A stretch of 64,000 bases of DNA, taken from positions 1,860,001 through 1,924,000 of the forward strand of contig JADJRH010000001.1 in the NCBI GenBank assembly GCA_016712345.1. Reading direction: 5' to 3'. The notes under the pieces are model-generated. The model worked only from the letters and a program-made list of their open reading frames with translations, was not told the origin of the DNA and did no database searches. The stretch comes from Polyangiaceae bacterium (GTDB lineage: Bacteria > Myxococcota_A > Polyangia > Polyangiales > Polyangiaceae). Numbering within the stretch: the stretch's first letter is position 1; every line of letters begins with the position of its first letter. Shown here piece after piece: positions 59,066 to 64,000 of the stretch. The translations under genes and the position numbers were made by a program.

Positions 59066-59752
59066 CGGACCTCGGACGCTAGGGGAAAAAGGTTGTGGAC
59101 TGTTAAAAACATCACCGAATTCCGTTGGTTTTTGTAGACCCGTAGAATACAGGTCTACTGTTATGCCCACCCGGCTTAAAGCAGTTGTTCACTGCACCTC
59201 ACACTAAAAGCTTCACCCTTATTTTGCCCACAACATCGGGCTTGGCTGTCAGTATTCGGCACCGCGGCAATCATGCCGCAACGTGACTGAAAGTGCACGT
59301 GCGTTTGTTTGCCATTGTGCACAATCATCAAAACGCGGGCCAACGGCAAACATGGGGGTAGTGGACTCGGCGTGTCCAAAAAGGGCGAACAGATAGTGCG
59401 CGAAGCAGCAACTTCCGTTGAATCAACTTGTGTACACTCAATGCGGAGCGGATTAACAGAAAATGGTCTGAATACAATCTGTTATAACGAAAGTGTTTTC
59501 TTCAGAATACGCGACCCGGTGCGTGTACTGCCCTGAAATGGGGCACATTCATTAACTTGATCCATGCGCAGTGAGGGCTGCACCCATCGCTGCATTCAAC
59601 CATCAGCAGTGCGATTGATTGATGGGCGCACCCATCAGCGCATTAAACCGTCCATCAGGCTCGGCCCCTCAATGCGGCCAATGGTTCTTATTCAATGACG
59701 GACTTTTGATTAACCGCGGAAGCGCGGAGCCAAAACCGAGGTTGCGCGACTC
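59066..59752. other. 687-bp intergenic region, no gene seen
   Basis: Relatively AT-rich against the rest of the window, with no coding frame of protein-like composition. It contains an imperfect GTAGACC...GGTCTAC hairpin near 59135-59157 and degenerate CCCATCAGC/CCATCAG words at 59583-59660. Confidence 0.5.
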
Positions 59753-60283
59753 TTATTGCGCGCCGGGGATGCAAACAGCGGTGGCTCCACCCGCTCCCAT
59801 ACACGTGAATCCGGCCGCGCAATCGGTGTTGGCGGCGCACGGAAACGCGCAGCGCTGCGTGGTGAGATTGCACTTGTGCGTGCCGCAAATCAGATCGTTT
59901 TGGCAGGGTAGCGCGAGCGGACTCGCGGGAGCTGTGGCCGTGGCCTGCGGTGAATATTGGCCCGGCCCCGGTTGTCCTTGACCCTGCGGATAAGGCCCTT
60001 GCTGCGGGTATTGTTGCGGGTACGCCCCTTGTTGCGGGTACTGTTGCGGATATTGACCCTGCGGCGGTTGTTGGCCGTACGCATTGGGAGCGCCGTAACC
60101 CTGTTGCTGCGCGTACGGATTGTTTGGGTCGTACCCGGGTTGCGGCTGTTGCTGCGACGGATCCTGCGCGCCGCGCCCCTCCATACAAGCCGCGAGCGAA
60201 ACGGCGGCGAGAAGAGCGGCGACAAATGTGAGCGGGCCACGTTTTGAATTCCCGGCAACAAAGCTTCCGGTCGTGCGGTGCAT
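59753..60283 (-). CDS. Gln/Pro/Tyr-rich lipoprotein with Cys-rich end
   Basis: A 176-residue protein. The signal peptide ends in lipobox VSLAAC; then a low-complexity region of repeated YPQQ and PYPQG units is followed by a ~50-residue Cys-rich module (NDLICGTHKCNLTTQRCAFP, TDCAAGFTCMG). The Cys module resembles the repeats of the large Cys-rich lipoprotein at 37987. ATG 60283 positions the signal peptide. Surface or adhesive role is a guess. Confidence 0.75.
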   Translation of the reverse strand: MHRTTGSFVAGNSKRGPLTFVAALLAAVSLAACMEGRGAQDPSQQQPQPGYDPNNPYAQQQGYGAPNAYGQQPPQGQYPQQYPQQGAYPQQYPQQGPYPQGQGQPGPGQYSPQATATAPASPLALPCQNDLICGTHKCNLTTQRCAFPCAANTDCAAGFTCMGAGGATAVCIPGAQ

Positions 60284-60695
60284 GGTGCGTAGGTTAGCCA
60301 ACGCGAGTGTGGGAGCGAGGGCAAAAGCAAAGTTTGGCGCGGCCCGGTTTTGCTTCTTTTCAGAAACCGCGCCCGACCCAAAATGAGCGGCTTTTTTAAA
60401 TTCAGTTGCCCCCCACCGGCTCGCTTCACCCATGTGGGCCGCGTTTGCGCTCACGCAGCGGGCCGAAATCACGCGGCTCCCCACCCTTTCGAACGCTCGC
60501 TCGCCGCGCGCCCCCCAAACATGCTCGCTCGCCGACAAGTCGGCTCACTGCGCGTGTGGGGGGCGCCCAAACGCCCTGAGTACACAACGAACATCGACCT
60601 CGCGGCGCGTACACAATTGAGTACACATGCGCAGCCTCGGAAGCGTACGCGTGCGCGCTTATGATATGTGTACGCATACGCACCTGCGCCGACGA
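60284..60695. other. Intergenic region with palindromes and GTACAC words
   Basis: Nested inverted repeats: GCGCCCCCCA (60508-60517) with TGGGGGGCGC (60557-60566), and inside it GCCGAC-AA-GTCGGC (60531-60544). GAGTACACAA, GCGTACACAATT and GAGTACACATG follow at 60578-60628. No coding frame is convincing. Confidence 0.7.
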
Positions 60696-61685
60696 TCACC
60701 GGGCGTTGGCGCAGCAGCGAAACCCTTCTTCGTAGCCGTAGTCTTCTTCTTTGTGAAAATCGACGGTGGGCCGGCATCGACCGCGCACCGGGCCCCACCA
60801 TCCGCCTTTTAGCCCGCTGCGATTGGGCGGCTCCTTTTTGGGGATCTCCACCCATTCGTTGATGTTGCCGTTGAGATCGAACGCGCCGAACGGCGACACG
60901 CACGCCGGCATCGATCCCACGGGCAAGCGCTGGTCGAGCCTTTCGATCTCGGCTTTGCACACCGGGTCTTTCATGCAGCGCGCGTACTTAAAGAGCTTTT
61001 TTTCACGCTTTCGATATGGCCTGTCAATGCTGCACTTTTGCGGATCGCGCTCGTAACCGTACGTGTACGGGAGCATGTCTTCGCCTTCACACGCGAAGTT
61101 AAATTCAGCCTCGGTGCACAGGCGTTTTCCGATTTTTTCGCATTCTTTTTTGGCGTCGACCCACGAGATCAAAAACATCGGTTTTTCTCCGACTTCGTTG
61201 GGCCACTCGTAACGATCGATGCAAAAGCGCATGGGCCGGCGCTCTTTCGAAAGGCACACCGACGGCGCTTCGTATTTGAGGCACCGCTCGCTGACGGTGC
61301 TTTTGCCAACGGCCTCGCCTGCGTCTCGTTTTTTCTTTTTGCGCGCTTCGTCTTTTTTAAATTCCTCGTGATGCTCCAGGCATTTTTGGAGCACTTCGGG
61401 GCAATAGTCGCCTTCCACAAGCACCATGTTGGGCGGGCAACCTTCGGTCTTTCCGGGCAGCACCGAGGCATCGGAAGCGGCGTCGCCTGCGCCGTCGCCT
61501 GCGTCGGCGGCGCCGTCGCCTGCATCGAGATCCCCCGCGTCGGCGGCGGTGGCGGTGCTCGGCGGAGGCGCCGCGGAAGACGCATCGCTCGGCGCGGCGT
61601 CACCTTCTTGTTTCGATGAACAAGCGCTTGCGTACACAACCCCCGCCGCGGTAAGTATACACAACGCAACAACGCCGCGGATCAT
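60696..61685 (-). CDS. Formylglycine-generating-enzyme-like (SUMF1) lipoprotein
   Basis: A 329-residue protein with signal/lipobox VVYASAC, an Ala/Asp/Gly-rich linker with DAGD repeats, and an FGE-sulfatase-type domain: MVLVEGDYCPEV, FCIDRYEWPNE, ISWVDAKKECEKIGKRLCTEAEF, FDLNGNINEWVE, GGWWGPVRGRC and GFRCC. True FGE oxidises a sulfatase Cys to formylglycine; many relatives are only structural, and I cannot tell which applies. Its ATG overlaps the M28 stop by 4 bp. Confidence 0.8.
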   Translation of the reverse strand: MIRGVVALCILTAAGVVYASACSSKQEGDAAPSDASSAAPPPSTATAADAGDLDAGDGAADAGDGAGDAASDASVLPGKTEGCPPNMVLVEGDYCPEVLQKCLEHHEEFKKDEARKKKKRDAGEAVGKSTVSERCLKYEAPSVCLSKERRPMRFCIDRYEWPNEVGEKPMFLISWVDAKKECEKIGKRLCTEAEFNFACEGEDMLPYTYGYERDPQKCSIDRPYRKREKKLFKYARCMKDPVCKAEIERLDQRLPVGSMPACVSPFGAFDLNGNINEWVEIPKKEPPNRSGLKGGWWGPVRGRCRPTVDFHKEEDYGYEEGFRCCANAR

Positions 61686-63745
61686 GGGTGTTTCGGCGAA
61701 ACGCTCGGCGAGGGCGGCGCATTCGGCGGCGGTGAATGCGGCGACCCGGTGCCGTGCGGCGGCGGTGAATGCGGCGCGGTTGACGACGACGGGGAGGCGC
61801 CCGGCGGAGGGTTTTTCGGATGAGGTTCACCGCCCTGGCCGGGCGCCGGAATGATCTTCAACGTGACGCGTTTGCCGTTGCGTTCGACTTCGAGCGTGGC
61901 TTCACGCCCCGGTTCGAGATCGCCCAGCGAAAACATAAAGTCGTGAATGTTGGTGATGTCGTGTTTGTCCACCTTCACGATCACGTCGCCGCTCACCAAG
62001 CCCGCGCGCGAAGCGGGAGAATCGGGCCGCGTTCCGGTGATGCGCAGGCCTTTGCCTTGGTACGCATAATCGGGAAGTGTACCCAAAGAAACTTTGAAGC
62101 CGCCGCGCGCCCCGCGGTGAGGATCGGCGGGCGGCTCCACAAACGCCATGCGATTGTCGAGGTTGGCCGCGCTCCGGGCGAGGCGCGCGGCGAGCGTGGA
62201 GATCGCGGAGATCCCGTCGATGTTGATCTTGTCGGCCGTGTCGGAGGGCAGGTGGTAGTCCTCGTGTACACCTGTGAAAAGGAATGCAACCGGCACTTTG
62301 GCGGCGGTGAACGTGGCGTGATCGCTTGCGCCGTACCCTTCGGCGCCGAAGGTGAGCTGCAAACGCAGGCCATCGGACGCGGTTTTAATGAGATCGGTCC
62401 AACCCGCGGCGGTGGCGGTGCCGTCGATGAGCAGTTGGCGCTCGCGAAGTCGGCCCACCATGTCGGCGTTGATCATCGCGGTGATTTGCGCCGCGGGCAC
62501 GGTGGTGTGATCAACGAAATAGCGCGAACCGACGAGGCCCATTTCTTCGGCGCCCCACGCGGCGAAAAGCACGTTGCGATCGGGTTTGGTGGGGAGTTTT
62601 GAAAGGCGATGCGCCACTTCAAGCATCATGGCGGTGCCGGACGCATTGTCATCGGCGCCGAAGTGCGGTGCGCGTTTGCCGGGCGCGCGAGAGAACTGAT
62701 TGCCCATTCCGAGGTGATCGTAATGAGCGCCGACAACCACCCACTCGGCCGCGTGCGGTGAACCCTCGCGCGCCGGCAGCGCTGCGAGCACATTCCACGC
62801 ATCGGCGGTGACAGCGTCGACACGCGTTGTGAGTTCAAGCTGCGTTTTGCCTAGATCTTTAGGCGATCCAGATGCGCGCACATCCCAGATTTTGTCGGCC
62901 TTAAAGTCGACACCTTTGATGCGCGTCGCGGCATCGGTGCGGGTGAGAACGGCCGCCGGGAGCCCCATCCCCGAGGGATCGAGCGGTGCGCTGGGGAGTT
63001 CTTCGGCGTCGGTGACAATGAGTACACCGGCGGCCTTGTGTTCGCGCGCGGTGCGGATCTTGTAGCGCGAAGAGCCGAAGTCGCGGAGCGCCTTGAGCTT
63101 GTCGTCGGTTTTGGAAGCGCGCGGCGCGCCCGCCAAAATCACCGCGATTTTGCCTTCAATCTCTTTGCCGGCGTAGTCGTCCCAACCCACGGCGGCGGCG
63201 GTCACGCCGTAGCCGACGAATACAAGTGTACCTTTCGCGGTGGCGGTGGACGATCCGTCGGCGACAACGGCGGGCACGTCGCTTTTTTTGGCGTTTCCAA
63301 AGAGCAGGATTGGGCGCGTGGCGTTGGCGCCGACGCGCGCATCAAAACGTTGAAAATAACTCGGCGTGGCAGACGTACCCGGCGGCGCGGAGGTTCCGGC
63401 GCCGGCCAGCGCTGCGCCGTTCAGCGCGTCGCCGTACGGCTTGAGGCCGAGACGTTGAAAGCGCGTGCGGATCATTTCGGCGGCGAGGCGCGCGCCCGGA
63501 TCTCCGGTGCCTCGGCCCGCAAGCTCGGGCGACGCGAGGTATTGAATGTCGGCGTCAATGCGACCAAACGCGGTGGAGTCGATGTCGAGGCGGTCGGGGT
63601 TGTCTTCGAGAACAAGGATCGACGTGCGCGTGTCGGCCACGCGCGACGGCGGGCGTTGAGGCGGCGGCGGTTCAGGCCCGCAGCCGATCGCTGCAAGGAG
63701 CGGGATCGAAAACGAAAGGAGGGCGTGAAGTCGCGGGCGAACCAC
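61682..63745 (-). CDS. M28 aminopeptidase-type lipoprotein with PDZ domain
   Basis: A 687-residue lipoprotein (lipobox LLAAIGC). The M28 domain has the zinc ligands GAHYDHLG, GADDNASG, AEEMG and NADMVG, with VHEDYHLPSDTADKI late. A PA-like insert (GTLVFVGYGVTA, GKIAVILAGAP) sits before the catalytic core. A PDZ domain (ITGTRPDSPASRAGLVSGDV) and a Pro/Ser-rich tail follow. Start is GTG 63745. It is coupled with the FGE-like gene downstream. Confidence 0.9.
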   Translation of the reverse strand: MVRPRLHALLSFSIPLLAAIGCGPEPPPPQRPPSRVADTRTSILVLEDNPDRLDIDSTAFGRIDADIQYLASPELAGRGTGDPGARLAAEMIRTRFQRLGLKPYGDALNGAALAGAGTSAPPGTSATPSYFQRFDARVGANATRPILLFGNAKKSDVPAVVADGSSTATAKGTLVFVGYGVTAAAVGWDDYAGKEIEGKIAVILAGAPRASKTDDKLKALRDFGSSRYKIRTAREHKAAGVLIVTDAEELPSAPLDPSGMGLPAAVLTRTDAATRIKGVDFKADKIWDVRASGSPKDLGKTQLELTTRVDAVTADAWNVLAALPAREGSPHAAEWVVVGAHYDHLGMGNQFSRAPGKRAPHFGADDNASGTAMMLEVAHRLSKLPTKPDRNVLFAAWGAEEMGLVGSRYFVDHTTVPAAQITAMINADMVGRLRERQLLIDGTATAAGWTDLIKTASDGLRLQLTFGAEGYGASDHATFTAAKVPVAFLFTGVHEDYHLPSDTADKINIDGISAISTLAARLARSAANLDNRMAFVEPPADPHRGARGGFKVSLGTLPDYAYQGKGLRITGTRPDSPASRAGLVSGDVIVKVDKHDITNIHDFMFSLGDLEPGREATLEVERNGKRVTLKIIPAPGQGGEPHPKNPPPGASPSSSTAPHSPPPHGTGSPHSPPPNAPPSPSVSPKHP

Positions 63746-64000
63746 GCGGCGACCATATCAGCCTCCCGCGCCGCGCGCAGGAGCGAAGCCCGAGCACGGC
63801 GCCGCGTGCCGCGTGTCAAAAATCGTGTCGGATTTTTGGCGCCGCTGCGCGGCGCGCTGCGCACACGCGGCACGCTCTTTTGTTCCCGTGGGGCATTCGC
63901 CCCACACCCCGGCCGCGCAGGCGCGGCCCTAGTGCACCGATCAGGTTGATTCCGTAATCAAATGGATAGTTTGCTTGTGTACTCAAACAGGCAAAAGCAA
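63746..64000. repeat. Cluster of intergenic hairpins at the window end
   Basis: Nested stems GTGCCGCGTGT/ACACGCGGCAC (63806-63816, 63863-63873) enclosing CAAAAATC/GATTTTTG (63817-63824, 63831-63838), then TGGGGC-ATTC-GCCCCA (63889-63904), then GGCCGCGC-AG-GCGCGGCC (63911-63928). No gene is seen; the M28 promoter must lie here. Confidence 0.8.

Noticed and set aside
1..64000. GTGTACAC as a classical operator such as a LexA or Fur box
   Set aside because: It occurs in many coding positions and in tandem, not mainly before genes.

Overview
The window looks like a chromosomal segment of an uncultured myxobacterium (phylum Myxococcota, probably Polyangia). This is an inference from gene content and moderate-to-high GC. 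The supporting traits are three Ser/Thr protein kinases with unusual extra domains, many alanine/proline/threonine-rich lipoproteins, a cysteine-rich lipoprotein with a Gly/Ser/Thr linker, an AgmX/GltJ-like zinc-ribbon/GYF protein, a TIGR02147 regulator, an orphan NtrC-type regulator and a tyrosine kinase of the Wzc type. I saw no rRNA, tRNA, CRISPR array, prophage or intact transposon.

Layout: 0-2.1 kb holds a ~204-bp tandem repeat array and an Rpn-family nuclease pseudogene that carries a copy of the same repeat. 2.1-7.6 kb (minus strand) has a membrane protein, a kynureninase-like PLP enzyme overlapping an AbrB-type antitoxin gene, a lipoprotein and an M14 carboxypeptidase. 7.7-11.2 kb is a 1151-residue kinase with a long helical N-terminus. 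11.4-18.9 kb has a GHMP sugar kinase, a crotonase/3HCDH-like protein without its Rossmann domain, MarC, homoserine kinase, HflX and a small lipoprotein. 19-28.9 kb (minus strand) has a TPR protein, a kinase, a stand-alone B12-binding protein, an AgmX-like protein, an MshEN-REC-TPR fusion and tgt-queA. 28.9-32.1 kb has two response regulators and bacterioferritin with its ferredoxin. 32.4-35 kb is a tight thiE operon. 36-41.7 kb has a B12/radical-SAM protein translationally coupled to a Cys-rich lipoprotein, next to a divergent kinase-macro domain fusion. 42.3-50.1 kb has nitrite/sulfite reductase, a cytochrome c/FTR1 iron permease, an orphan SdhC and a phosphoesterase. 50.6-55.9 kb has the Wzc-like kinase, a nucleotidyltransferase/PqqD-like pair, a putative toxin-antitoxin pair and a palindrome-riddled methyltransferase. 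56.1-58.1 kb has sucC and a damaged sucD. 58-64 kb has a TIGR02147 regulator, lipoproteins and an M28 peptidase/formylglycine-enzyme-like operon.

The most striking feature is the non-coding content. Four nearly identical ~310-bp intergenic elements (one inverted) lie at 16.0, 41.9, 45.5 and 50.3 kb. A nested outer repeat has what looks like an empty site at 19.0 kb. Perfect inverted repeats with 2-3 nt loops sit inside two open reading frames. Two short words, GTGTACAC-like and TCTACCC, recur in coding and intergenic DNA far more often than I would expect, although I did not count them formally. Iron handling is a recurring theme (bacterioferritin, its ferredoxin, FTR1), and both iron loci have a palindromic operator candidate. 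Best candidates for something undescribed are the kinase-macro fusion with its divergent Cys-rich lipoprotein/radical-SAM pair, the 310-bp element family, and the in-frame palindromes.
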